From Ignavibacteria bacterium (lineage in GTDB: Bacteria; Bacteroidota; Ignavibacteria; UBA10030; SZUA-254), in NCBI GenBank assembly GCA_016178625.1, contig JACOSX010000029.1:1-33284 (forward strand): DNA of 33,284 nucleotides, given 5' to 3'. The first letter of the stretch is position 1. The number at the start of each line of letters is the position of its first letter. Made by a program: the position numbers and the translations under genes. This document shows, in pieces, positions 25,342 through 32,989 of the stretch. The notes under the pieces were generated by a model that ran no database searches, was not told the DNA's origin, and was given only the letters and a program-made list of their open reading frames with translations.

Positions 25342-25473
25342 GGTGGTGGCTCAGTTTCACAGGTGTCACAGCCTGTCCCGCTGAAAAGCGGGAGTCCACA
25401 CCGTGACACAAGCACGGAATTCGGTCACGGAATAGTCAGTAACCGCTGTGATTTCTCAAAGTGAGCCAGCACC
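25342..25473. mobile_element. 132-bp MITE-like element with terminal inverted repeats
   Basis: The left end reads GGTGGTGGCTCAGTTT and the right end, on the opposite strand, GGTGCTGGCTCACTTT, differing at two positions. Both ends are flanked by the same 8-bp sequence GAAATTTA (25334-25341 and 25474-25481), as expected of a target duplication. Inside are two strong hairpins, CCCGCT/AGCGGG (25377-25392) and CCGTGAC/GTCACGG (25401-25430). There is no coding capacity. This fits a miniature element mobilised by a transposase elsewhere; the family cannot be named from here. Confidence 0.6.
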
Positions 25474-25504
25474 GAAATTTAGATCTGGTCATTGTTCGGT
25501 TTTC

Positions 25505-25533
25505 TTGATTATCTCAATTCCTTTTCGTATTCT
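25505..25533 (+). promoter_or_regulatory. Candidate promoter of the EVE-domain gene pair
   Basis: TTGATT and TATTCT are 17 bases apart, about 100 bases before the ATG at 25631. It lies about 30 bases outside the right end of the repeat element. Confidence 0.45.
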
Positions 25534-25630
25534 TTTATTGCTCTTCGTTTCAAGGAAACAAGAGATGCAGCCAGGTCGACGAATAGGTGAAATCTTTTGC
25601 TTTATCATTACTCTTTTTGAGGGTTAGCTC

Positions 25631-26050
25631 ATGGGGTTCTGGTTAATCAAGACTGAACCGAGCGTCTATTCATACGATTCACTGGAGCGGGAGGGTAATA
25701 CCGTGTGGGACGGTGTTACAAATAACCTCGCGCTCATGCACCTCCGATCGATGAAGAAAGGGGACCTTGCCCTTGTGTATCACTCTGGAGAACAGAAAAT
25801 GATTGTCGGTGTTGCAGAAATTCAACGTAATCCTTACCCAGATCCATTACACAACGATCCAAAGCTCATGGTCGTTACGCTGAAAGCAAAAGAACGGTTG
25901 ACGAGGAGTATTCCGCTTTCGGAGATCAAGCAGAGAAAAGAGTTTGCACCGTTCGAGTTAGTCCGACTCCCCCGCTTGTCTGTCATGCCAGTGACGTCAA
26001 AACTGTGGAGCGCAATCATGGCGCTGGGACACCAACAGAAAGGAACATAG
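25631..26050 (+). CDS. EVE-domain protein (PUA-like fold)
   Basis: The 139-residue product is a single EVE domain: it opens GFWLIKTEPSVYSYDSL, continues TVWDGVTNNLALMHLRSMKKGDLALVYHSG, and has VGVAEIQRNPYPDP, all hallmarks of this family. EVE domains resemble YTH and PUA folds and are thought to bind modified bases in RNA or DNA; the exact ligand is not known for this subgroup. Length is normal for bacterial stand-alone members. The stop codon lies one base before the ATG of the next gene, so the two are almost certainly co-transcribed. No restriction or defence genes are nearby, so a defence role is not supported here. Confidence 0.93.
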   Translation: MGFWLIKTEPSVYSYDSLEREGNTVWDGVTNNLALMHLRSMKKGDLALVYHSGEQKMIVGVAEIQRNPYPDPLHNDPKLMVVTLKAKERLTRSIPLSEIKQRKEFAPFELVRLPRLSVMPVTSKLWSAIMALGHQQKGT

Positions 26051-26051
26051 T

Positions 26052-26807
26052 ATGAAGTTTATTTTTTACATGCTATTTCTTTTTGTCGCCGTTTCATCGG
26101 GGAATGGGGGGAAGAAAGTGACCGTCTCAACGGTTCACTACGCTAGCGGAAAGGATTCGGTGAGCAATTATCTTTGCGTTCCTGAGGGGAGAGGACCATT
26201 CGCAGCTATTATCATTATTCACGAGTGGTGGGGATTGAATGACTGGATCAAAGAGAATGCAAAAAATCTTGCTGCTCAAGGATATCTTACCCTTGCAGTC
26301 GATCTCTATCGAGGGAAATCGACAGAGTCCCCGGATGAAGCACACGAACTCATGCGCGGTCTACCGGAAGATCGCGCAGTGCGCGATCTTGTAGCGGCAT
26401 CGGAGTTTCTCAAGGCGCGTTCCGATGTCAATAAAAAAATGATCGGCACTGTTGGATGGTGTATGGGGGGAGGATATGCTCTTGTGACAGCCTTGAACGT
26501 GCCGGACCTTGCTTCGTGCGTGATCTGCTATGGACGGTTGGTGACAGATTCTTCCTCGATTGCGAAGATACCGTGTCCTATGCTTGGGATCTTTGGGGAA
26601 GAGGACAGAGGAATTACGCCACAGAATGTTCATGAATTTGAAGCGGCGTGTAAGACTGTAGGAAAACGGATTGATGTCAAGATCTATCCGGGAGCGGGTC
26701 ATGCGTTTATGAACCCACATAATACAAAAGGCTATCAAAAGAAGAATGCAGCAGATGCTTCGAAGTTAATAGAGAAGTTTTTCGATCAGACGCTAACGAA
26801 AGAATAA
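26052..26807 (+). CDS. Dienelactone hydrolase-family protein, probably exported
   Basis: A 251-residue alpha/beta-hydrolase of the dienelactone hydrolase type. The nucleophile is C137 in GWCMGGGYAL, the acid D185 in GEEDRGITP, the base H217 in PGAGHAFMNP, and E58 in HEWWGLNDW matches the glutamate that interacts with the cysteine in this family. Residues 1-17 form a signal-peptide-like stretch, so it is probably periplasmic, unlike the classic cytoplasmic enzyme of chloro-aromatic degradation. No aromatic-degradation genes are nearby, so the substrate may be another ester or lactone. It follows the EVE gene with one base between stop and start, and AAAGGAAC serves as ribosome site. Confidence 0.93.
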   Translation: MKFIFYMLFLFVAVSSGNGGKKVTVSTVHYASGKDSVSNYLCVPEGRGPFAAIIIIHEWWGLNDWIKENAKNLAAQGYLTLAVDLYRGKSTESPDEAHELMRGLPEDRAVRDLVAASEFLKARSDVNKKMIGTVGWCMGGGYALVTALNVPDLASCVICYGRLVTDSSSIAKIPCPMLGIFGEEDRGITPQNVHEFEAACKTVGKRIDVKIYPGAGHAFMNPHNTKGYQKKNAADASKLIEKFFDQTLTKE

Positions 26808-26918
26808 TATAACGCCCCCGCCAATGAGGAACTATTTTTTCGGGAAGAATCGTCAATCAAAGACAAAGGACTCAAAACCGGGATACCGAGGTATCTTCAA
26901 CTCTAAGAGGAGATTGAT

Positions 26919-27470
26919 GTGAAAGAGAAGGTAAAAATCGTATGGGATAATATAAAGAAACTCGTCGATCGTTATCCGGTAGTCATCGCTGCAGTTGTCA
27001 TCTATCTGTATTATCTCCTTACCTCAGTGAACTTTTTCAAGCACGAAAAGGAGGTGCGTTCATTCTTTGATTACATCATGCAATTCGATTCATTGTTCTT
27101 CCTCTGGATCGCAGCTGCCGCACTCCTGCAATTGCAGAGGGTACGCAAATCGCATCGAGAGGAGGAAGGCCGACGTCACCAAGTCGAACGCGTGCTCGAT
27201 CGTCAGCAGATCTATAGCCAGTTGGTCAATGATATCACCATGCTGTTGCAGGATAGCGTCAATAATCCTCTTGCTGTCATATCGGTGACGACTCAGGAAA
27301 TTCGGCGGCGATTTGAAAAAGATGTGGAAATCATGCGGTGGCTTGACCGTATCGACGGCGCTATGAAACGGATCCATAATACGATCCGCGATCTCCAGGC
27401 TTACGAAGCACAAAAACTCATCGAATCTTCCAACGAAGTGATGAGGCAAAAGGAAGGCGAAACGCGATGA
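26919..27470 (+). CDS. Small membrane protein with DHp-like helices lacking the phospho-histidine
   Basis: The 183-residue product starts at a GTG with AAGAGGAG as ribosome site. Two membrane helices (about 20-38 and 56-72) are followed by a charged coiled segment and a helical pair resembling a histidine-kinase dimerisation domain: ITMLLQDSVNNPLAVISVTTQEIRRRF (around 106-132), then RIDGAMKRIHNTIRDLQAYE. The NNPLAV core is typical of HEINNPL boxes, but the expected His is D112 and the expected Glu is S113. There is no ATPase domain. It may dimerise, act as a decoy or scaffold for a kinase, or be a phosphotransfer relic. Residues after 165 are polar and unstructured-looking. Function is unknown. 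Confidence 0.75.
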   Translation: MKEKVKIVWDNIKKLVDRYPVVIAAVVIYLYYLLTSVNFFKHEKEVRSFFDYIMQFDSLFFLWIAAAALLQLQRVRKSHREEEGRRHQVERVLDRQQIYSQLVNDITMLLQDSVNNPLAVISVTTQEIRRRFEKDVEIMRWLDRIDGAMKRIHNTIRDLQAYEAQKLIESSNEVMRQKEGETR

Positions 27471-27500
27471 TGGTGTTATTCACCATGTTCCCCTAAAAAC

Positions 27501-27535
27501 AAAAAATCCCTGAGCGGTTTGCCAGGGATTTTTTT
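27501..27535. terminator. Bidirectional intrinsic terminator between convergent units
   Basis: ATCCCTG pairs with CAGGGAT around a 10-base loop, with an A run on the left and a T run on the right. It can end the plus-strand DHp-like gene and the minus-strand pilin-like operon. Confidence 0.9.
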
Positions 27536-27556
27536 CTGCACATCAGGTCTCGCGTT

Positions 27557-28651
27557 CTATTCCCACCAAGCGATGACCTTCGGTTGAGTACCGTTTGTAA
27601 AAATTGACGTGGCATTTTGAATGGCCTTCCTCGAGAAGCGAATGACAGCGCTGCCGTTTCCAAGCACATTGCCGGATGGGCTCGTTGACAAATCAACGAT
27701 TGCCCCATAAACGGTTCCATGGACGTGGACGATGTCGTCCGCAACCACTACACCCATGAAGGTCTGCGTCGCGTTCTCTAAGATCGCGTTTTTAGCGCTG
27801 TTGTGCACGATGAGAATTCCGGTTCCGGTAATGGTCGCGGAGTTCCATGATGGAGAACCCACAGGCATCTCAACGTACGTGACACCACGCAGGGGATATT
27901 TGAGAAGTGCAGGATTTGTAACGTACTGGCTCCCTGCGATGCCGCTCTGTGCAACTGCTTTCAGTGTTCCCTCGGGATATCCATAACTCTCGCCACCGAA
28001 CACGCTATCGGGTGTATTAGGAAAACCTGGTGGTGGAAAGACTTGTTTAATTTTGACAATGCTTGTGTCCACACTTCCGGATGGAGGTATGTCTACACCA
28101 CCTGACGTGGTCCCCCCAACCTGGCCTGAGCCACCGATTGCAAACGTATCGCCGGTGGTCCAGATTCCGTAGATGCCGGTTCCGGGAATTACATTTCCCG
28201 ATAGGTCATAATTTCTTCCATCGATGATAATACCTCCATTTATTTGATTGGTTGCGTGGAGAGTGAAGAGACCTTTCACTCCAATGGGAAGGAGACCTGG
28301 TGGAAAATAGCAAAACGCCGTCGACGTTGCTGAGGAATCTTGCACAGTACCGGTTGATCGAACACCTATTGCCGTTGATATCCCTGCGAAGGTTGTGTCG
28401 AAGAGTCTCACTGAAACAGTTCCACCTAACATCGTGAGTGAAGAGAAACCGGTTCTCCATGCGTGGTTATAACCAAGTTGGCGCAAGGAAAGATTGACAC
28501 CGCTTTGGGCGATGTTTCGTGCCGATTGCATTTTGAAATACCCCGAGGCATTTGCCACGATTGAAGTGCTTGATGCTTCAATGCGGTAAAGAATCACGCC
28601 AGAGATAATAATAATCCCCGCAACGATCAGTATAATAGCTCTGCCAGTCAT
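27557..28651 (-). CDS. PilX-like pilus assembly protein (third gene of pilin-like trio)
   Basis: A 364-residue protein with one N-terminal membrane helix (about 4-24), then a helical segment with the pattern ANASGYFKMQSARNIAQSGVNLSLRQL, reminiscent of PilX-type minor pilin N-termini. The rest is beta-rich with many Gly and Ser residues (FTLHATNQINGGIIIDG, ILIVHNSAKN, GVVVADDIVHVHGTVYGAIVDL), a pattern like a right-handed beta-helix. No GFTLxE-type prepilin cleavage site is present. It starts three bases after the preceding gene's stop and is the last of three tightly packed genes. Assignment as pilus-related rests on gene order and N-terminal style. Confidence 0.65.
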   Translation of the reverse strand: MTGRAIILIVAGIIIISGVILYRIEASSTSIVANASGYFKMQSARNIAQSGVNLSLRQLGYNHAWRTGFSSLTMLGGTVSVRLFDTTFAGISTAIGVRSTGTVQDSSATSTAFCYFPPGLLPIGVKGLFTLHATNQINGGIIIDGRNYDLSGNVIPGTGIYGIWTTGDTFAIGGSGQVGGTTSGGVDIPPSGSVDTSIVKIKQVFPPPGFPNTPDSVFGGESYGYPEGTLKAVAQSGIAGSQYVTNPALLKYPLRGVTYVEMPVGSPSWNSATITGTGILIVHNSAKNAILENATQTFMGVVVADDIVHVHGTVYGAIVDLSTSPSGNVLGNGSAVIRFSRKAIQNATSIFTNGTQPKVIAWWE

Positions 28652-28654
28652 AAC

Positions 28655-29260
28655 TTATTTGAGATTTTTCGGTCTTATGGTTCTTTCCCAGTAGACGCCC
28701 GGATTAAGCTTTAGATAAGGCATCGTTGTTTCTTTATAAGGTTCCGTGCTTTCCACATTAAGAGCAATCTTAAGAACCTTGATCTGTGACGGTTGAGGAA
28801 TCGGATTTGCTGTGAGGATCGTGTCGAGCATTTTGTAATATGAGAGCCTAAACTGTGTGATCCCCAGATTGATCGATTGGGTTGTGGGCGTGGATCCTTT
28901 TGGAATATACGTACGATACAAAATGTGTGTGTTCAAATTTCGTTTCCCGGAAGGTTTGGTTATGTCAAAATAGTAAATGACTGTATCGATATTCTCTTGG
29001 TTTCTGAAGTCACCGATGAATCTGATCTTATTTGAATCGGCGTACATAATAGAACTATCAAAGCCTCCCAAAACCCGGTATCCCATTTTTCTGAACTCGT
29101 ATTCAAGAATGCTTGTTACCTCCGTGAGATTCGACTGTGTCATCACTTTGACCGTCTGAGTGCCGGCTTTCTCAACGATCGTACTGTTGAAGCCGACGAG
29201 CATAAACAAGACTATGCCGCCTATGACCGCAGAACAAACGACATCAAACATTGAATTCAT
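28655..29260 (-). CDS. PilW-like minor pilin-type protein (second gene of trio)
   Basis: A 201-residue protein with an N-terminal hydrophobic helix (about 7-27, CSAVIGGIVLFMLVGFN) and a following amphipathic stretch (LTEVTSILEYEFRKMGYRVLGG) that resembles PilW-type proteins, where a conserved EFRKMG-like segment follows the helix. The remainder is a beta-rich periplasmic domain with no catalytic motif. The classical prepilin peptidase site is missing. It begins nine bases after the PilV-like gene and three bases before the PilX-like gene, so the three are translated together. Confidence 0.65.
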   Translation of the reverse strand: MNSMFDVVCSAVIGGIVLFMLVGFNSTIVEKAGTQTVKVMTQSNLTEVTSILEYEFRKMGYRVLGGFDSSIMYADSNKIRFIGDFRNQENIDTVIYYFDITKPSGKRNLNTHILYRTYIPKGSTPTTQSINLGITQFRLSYYKMLDTILTANPIPQPSQIKVLKIALNVESTEPYKETTMPYLKLNPGVYWERTIRPKNLK

Positions 29261-29269
29261 AGGGGTTTT

Positions 29270-29812
29270 CTAATAGGTAAATGCATACGATAGCTTTATC
29301 GTATCCGGCATGTACGGACTTATGACCTGCACAGTCATTTTCTTACAGAACGTCTTTACGGCGGAACTCACATCAGGGTTGGTTTCATTTGCATAGTTCA
29401 CAGAAACCTTTACCCGATAACCCTCGGCACGCTGAGTGTTGACGAGGCGATTATAATTCCTATAGTCATCAATGTCGTTCAATGTATATGTTGACCGGTA
29501 TCCGGGAGAGCTTGGCGTGTAAGGGGCGGTTGTTACGAGTGTGTCGGGATTTCCAATAACTTCACCTGCTTCTCGTCCAAGTAATCCGGGGGCAGTCAAC
29601 GAATCAGGCACTAACACGGGCACATTGATCGTATTCTGATCGAACGACTTCGTTTTGGCTTCATCAATGATGGATTGTGCAAGGGAGATTGCAGAAATGT
29701 AATATTCGTTCTGCTCGGCAATTTGGGTGTTGCCTGTCATTAACCTGTTTGAGGAACTCAGGAATGTCCCGAAAATGAAAAGTGCGCCGATTGCCAAGAT
29801 GATATTACTCAT
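29270..29812 (-). CDS. PilV-like minor pilin-type protein (first gene of trio)
   Basis: The 180-residue product has a hydrophobic N-terminal helix (about 3-20) and then EQNEYYISAISLAQSIIDEAKTKSFD, a segment typical of PilV-type proteins. The periplasmic part is short and beta-rich. No GFTLxE motif is seen, so processing by a prepilin peptidase is uncertain. Start ATG at 29812 has only a weak upstream GAGAG. The gene diverges from the assembly ATPase gene at 30211, with about 400 bases between them. Confidence 0.65.
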   Translation of the reverse strand: MSNIILAIGALFIFGTFLSSSNRLMTGNTQIAEQNEYYISAISLAQSIIDEAKTKSFDQNTINVPVLVPDSLTAPGLLGREAGEVIGNPDTLVTTAPYTPSSPGYRSTYTLNDIDDYRNYNRLVNTQRAEGYRVKVSVNYANETNPDVSSAVKTFCKKMTVQVISPYMPDTIKLSYAFTY

Positions 29813-30210
29813 GCAATAACTCTCGAATTAATGTTGTTTCTCACTAAACTATCCCGACATTCTTCTAGTGAAAGGATCAGTTGTTTGGAACAAAATACCT
29901 TCCCTCCATATCTGTGACCATACAATTTACGATAAAAAATGTAACTGTCTGTAACCAAAATCACGAATAGCGGGCGTAATGTATTTGCAATACAATTTCA
30001 ATCACCCGATGCCGTCAGATATATCATTGTCTGACAATAATTGATCAAAGATAGCCACATTTGGTTGCATCTCGCTACTTGCTGGTGTTTTTTATCACAG
30101 GGTTTGTTGCTCATCAATGGAGTCAAGTTATAATTAGTGTATCATACGTGCGAGGTGTCGTCTATACCGCACAATGGATAGTCTCATTCATATATCGAAA
30201 AGAGGGTAAT
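29813..30210. other. Divergent intergenic region between pilin-like operon and assembly ATPase
   Basis: No gene is supported. An in-frame extension of the ATPase gene to a TTG at 30061 would add 50 hydrophobic residues unlike the family, so this is treated as non-coding. A promoter candidate (TTGCTC, 16 bases, TATAAT at 30107-30134) faces the ATPase gene. No clear promoter was found for the pilin-like operon. Confidence 0.5.
30107..30134 (+). promoter_or_regulatory. Candidate promoter of the assembly ATPase gene
   Basis: TTGCTC and a perfect TATAAT are 16 bases apart; the transcript would carry a leader of about 70 bases. Confidence 0.4.
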
Positions 30211-32289
30211 ATGTCTACAAATAATGGTAACAATAATGCTACGAAAAAGAATGTGTTTGTCGCATTTAGTAATCTCGTAGCGAGGAAACAAGCATTCTCA
30301 TCCGATGAAGTTGATGATAATAAGAATCTGAGTGTAGTTCCCGGGAACGATGAGGGTGTTGGCGAATCTAAGAATGGCAATGGACAGCCACACGCTGAAC
30401 GTCCGATGTCTTCAGCACTATCCTCAGGAGTAGTGTTTGAGGAAATCCCTTCACCGAACAGGGTAGTTCGTTCAGGAAAAGAGAATGCTGTTGTGGACGA
30501 CACGTTCACCGTGGGAAAAAGAGCTCAAACTCCCCGTCTGAACCAAATCCTTGTTGAGAGCGGAGCTGTTGCAAAAGAGAAGATCGAGGAAGCTCTCGAG
30601 ATGCAACGAAAGATGGCGGACAAGCGCCGTCTGATCGACATCTTGATAGATGATCTTGGTGCTGATCGCGAAGTCATTCTGAAAACAATTGCCCGCTATT
30701 ATTCCTTTGAGTCTGTAGACCCTACACCGGTCTTCGGGAACAAAGAGAAATTGCAGTTCATCCGCCAGTTACTGGATATGTTGCCGCCGCTCTATTATGA
30801 TATGGCAGTGCGGCATAAGGTTCTTCCGTTTGAGCTATATTCAAACGGCTATGATAAACTTATCGTGATTACTCCCGATCCCACGTATCCGGAAGTCCAT
30901 CCGATTGCGCGTGCATTCAAATTCCCTAAATACGAAATCAAGTATGTTAACACCGACCATTGGACGGAACTCTGGCGTCAACTCGCCTTCGATCAAGGAG
31001 CAAAGCAGCTCGGGCTGGATGCGGAGGACGGATTTTCTCAGTACGATAAGGACGAGAGCGAAAAGGAACTCGAGAAATCATTAGAAGAAGAGATCGGTCG
31101 TGGTAAACTTAACGAGGTCATCGAGGCACTTCTTGTTGATGGGGTGAGAACCGGCGCAAGTGATATTCACGTCATCCCCAAAGGTACTCATCGGACGGAA
31201 TTTCATTTCCGGATTGATGGTCGTCTCTCGCTGTGGAGTGCTATCGCCGATGTACGCGCTGAGGCAGTGCTCACGGTCATCAAAGATCGCGGGAAAAATC
31301 TCGATCGATTTGAAAAGTTTCTTTCTCAGGACGGCTTTGCCCAGCGAATGGTTGACAATAAAATGATACGGTTCCGTTTTTCAACTATGCCGATCTACAG
31401 CAGCGATCTTCGCAGCAAGCTTGAATCGATTGTTATCCGTATTCTTCGCGGGGCTGATGCGGCAAACGGCATTGATTCGCTCGGCATGCCCGATTCAACG
31501 AGGGAGAGCTTTGTCAAAGCTATCCGCAAGCCGCAGGGGATCGTGATCTTCACTGGACCAACGGGAAGTGGAAAGAGCACCTCGCAGCTCGCGGCAATCC
31601 AAACAATTATGGATCCGGGAATCAACATCATCACGATTGAAGATCCGGTTGAGTACTTGATCGAAGGATGTCGACAAGTGAAGCTTAATCATAAGCTTGA
31701 TTTTGAAGGAGCGTTGCGTGGATTGTTGCGTCACGATCCCGATGTTGTGATGGTTGGTGAGATGAGAGATAAGACGACCGCGGAAATTGCCGTCAAGCTT
31801 GCGAACACAGGTCACCTCATTTTTTCAACGCTACACACTAATGACTCCGTTGGTGCAATCACCAGACTCTACAATATGGGGATCGAGCCATTTCTTCTCG
31901 CGTACACGATCAATATCGTCGTTGCTCAACGACTTATCCGAAAGCTGTGTGATCGATGCAAGATGCTCGATGAACACGTCGATATCGATTTGCTCATCGA
32001 AGCAGGGTTGACCATGGATGAAATACTCTCTTCGACGATCTACAAGCCAGTAGGTTGCGTGCACTGTATTCGGGGGTACCGAGGACGAATCGGTATCTTC
32101 GAGGCGCTCGCAATGACAAAAGAGATGCGGAAGATTATCTTGAAATCGAAGGACTTCATCGATGAAGACGCGCTGCGCACATTGGCATTGCAGAATGGGA
32201 TGCAGACGCTACGTCAGTCTGCCATCAACCTCGTGAAAAGTGGAGTTACCGCAATCGAAAACGTTGAAGGTATGTTATGCGAAGAGTAA
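30211..32289 (+). CDS. Type IV pilus/type II secretion assembly ATPase (PilB/GspE family)
   Basis: The 692-residue product has a disordered polar N-terminus (about 1-105), an N-terminal MshEN/GspE-N-like domain (about 108-260, RLNQILVESGAV onward) and the secretion ATPase core. Walker A is GPTGSGKS (449-456), the Asp box is ITIEDPVEY, Walker B is around DPDVVMVGEMRD (509-520), and the His box is HLIFSTLHTND. Four cysteines (C580, C583, C616, C619) form the zinc site common to PilB and GspE. It powers assembly of a pilus or pseudopilus at the inner membrane. ATG at 30211 is preceded by AAAAGAGGG. The pilin-like trio diverges from it; no inner-membrane platform gene lies within the window. Confidence 0.93.
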   Translation: MSTNNGNNNATKKNVFVAFSNLVARKQAFSSDEVDDNKNLSVVPGNDEGVGESKNGNGQPHAERPMSSALSSGVVFEEIPSPNRVVRSGKENAVVDDTFTVGKRAQTPRLNQILVESGAVAKEKIEEALEMQRKMADKRRLIDILIDDLGADREVILKTIARYYSFESVDPTPVFGNKEKLQFIRQLLDMLPPLYYDMAVRHKVLPFELYSNGYDKLIVITPDPTYPEVHPIARAFKFPKYEIKYVNTDHWTELWRQLAFDQGAKQLGLDAEDGFSQYDKDESEKELEKSLEEEIGRGKLNEVIEALLVDGVRTGASDIHVIPKGTHRTEFHFRIDGRLSLWSAIADVRAEAVLTVIKDRGKNLDRFEKFLSQDGFAQRMVDNKMIRFRFSTMPIYSSDLRSKLESIVIRILRGADAANGIDSLGMPDSTRESFVKAIRKPQGIVIFTGPTGSGKSTSQLAAIQTIMDPGINIITIEDPVEYLIEGCRQVKLNHKLDFEGALRGLLRHDPDVVMVGEMRDKTTAEIAVKLANTGHLIFSTLHTNDSVGAITRLYNMGIEPFLLAYTINIVVAQRLIRKLCDRCKMLDEHVDIDLLIEAGLTMDEILSSTIYKPVGCVHCIRGYRGRIGIFEALAMTKEMRKIILKSKDFIDEDALRTLALQNGMQTLRQSAINLVKSGVTAIENVEGMLCEE

Positions 32290-32354
32290 CGTACAGCAGA
32301 AAAGGCAGACTGGACGCTCCGTAGACAAGCGACCCTCCCAGTTGCCGTGACGGA

Positions 32355-32384
32355 AGCCCGGGGTTTACGCCTCGGGCTTTTTAT
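32355..32384 (+). terminator. Intrinsic terminator after the assembly ATPase gene
   Basis: AGCCCGGGG pairs with CCTCGGGCT (one G-U pair) around a TTTACG loop, followed by a T run. It lies 65 bases after the stop. Confidence 0.85.
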
Positions 32385-32557
32385 TTGGTGTCTTGCGTTT
32401 GCTCTTTATTCATTGAGCGATCAAAAGAGTTGAATTCTCCACAATGAAGGAGTCCAAGGGACATGAATTCGTCGGAGTCCCTCGCTTTGAAGAATCAATC
32501 ACTTCACATTTTCTCGCTCTGCTTCCCGTTCTTTATCTAGGATTTTCGGTAGTACCT

Positions 32558-32765
32558 CAGTTTGAAGATTGTCGTGACGAATCCAAATTGAATGGACCTC
32601 ACCTCTACGAGTCTACCGACTCGAAGAGTCGTAGACCGCAACCCTCTCCTATGAGGAGAGGGCGTTAGCACATCCTACCCGTAAGCATGCGGAGCAATTT
32701 CATCCTTTCCTCTTAGGAGAGGATTATAGGTGAGGTCTGGAGTGTAGTTCTGCCAATTCAAACTG
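32558..32765. repeat. About 208-bp palindromic repeat region (REP/MITE-like)
   Basis: Nested inverted repeats: CAGTTTGAA (32558-32566) with TTCAAACTG (32757-32765); GACCTCACCT (32595-32604) with AGGTGAGGTC (32728-32737). Inside are three hairpins: CGACTC/GAGTCG around GAA (32617-32631), CCCTCTCCT/AGGAGAGGG around ATG (32642-32662), and ATCCTTTCCT/AGGAGAGGAT around CTT (32702-32724). The CTCTCCT..AGGAGAG unit flanked by AGGTGAGG resembles dispersed repeats seen in many bacterial genomes. No gene is supported here; a 74-codon frame across it reads repeat sequence. Confidence 0.6.
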
Positions 32766-32989
32766 ATACACTAGCGGATTTTCACATCCGTTGATTCGGA
32801 GAAAATTTTTAAGTATGTTATCTCGAACAGATTCGAGAATAAACTCCTTGCATGAAATTCCCACAACATTCCTAATCCCAGACGACTTACAGAAATGAGT
32901 ATCGGAGGAAGACTATTGTCACCACGGCAGGGAAATCAGTTGCGTTTCCCGCCAGCATAGTCGCAGAAGTCTCGGAATGAAAAAATCGA
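32766..32989. other. Upstream region of the transporter gene, no gene
   Basis: It contains two small hairpins (CGGAT/ATCCG and CGAA/TTCG) and AT-rich sequence. No promoter was clear enough to call. Confidence 0.4.

Noticed and set aside
25342-25473. CRISPR-like or attenuator repeats
   Set aside because: There is no regular repeat-spacer pattern; terminal inverted repeats with flanking duplications fit a MITE better.
30061-30210. 50-residue N-terminal extension of the assembly ATPase from a TTG
   Set aside because: Hydrophobic sequence unlike the family; a clear ribosome site and ATG lie at 30211, and a promoter candidate lies inside the extension.
32290-32354. Riboswitch-like GC-rich stretch after the ATPase gene
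   Set aside because: It precedes a terminator but follows a stop codon and lies upstream of no close gene; no riboswitch core was recognised.
32444-32668. 74-codon reading frame
   Set aside because: It reads through the palindromic repeat region and has no protein-like composition or ribosome site.
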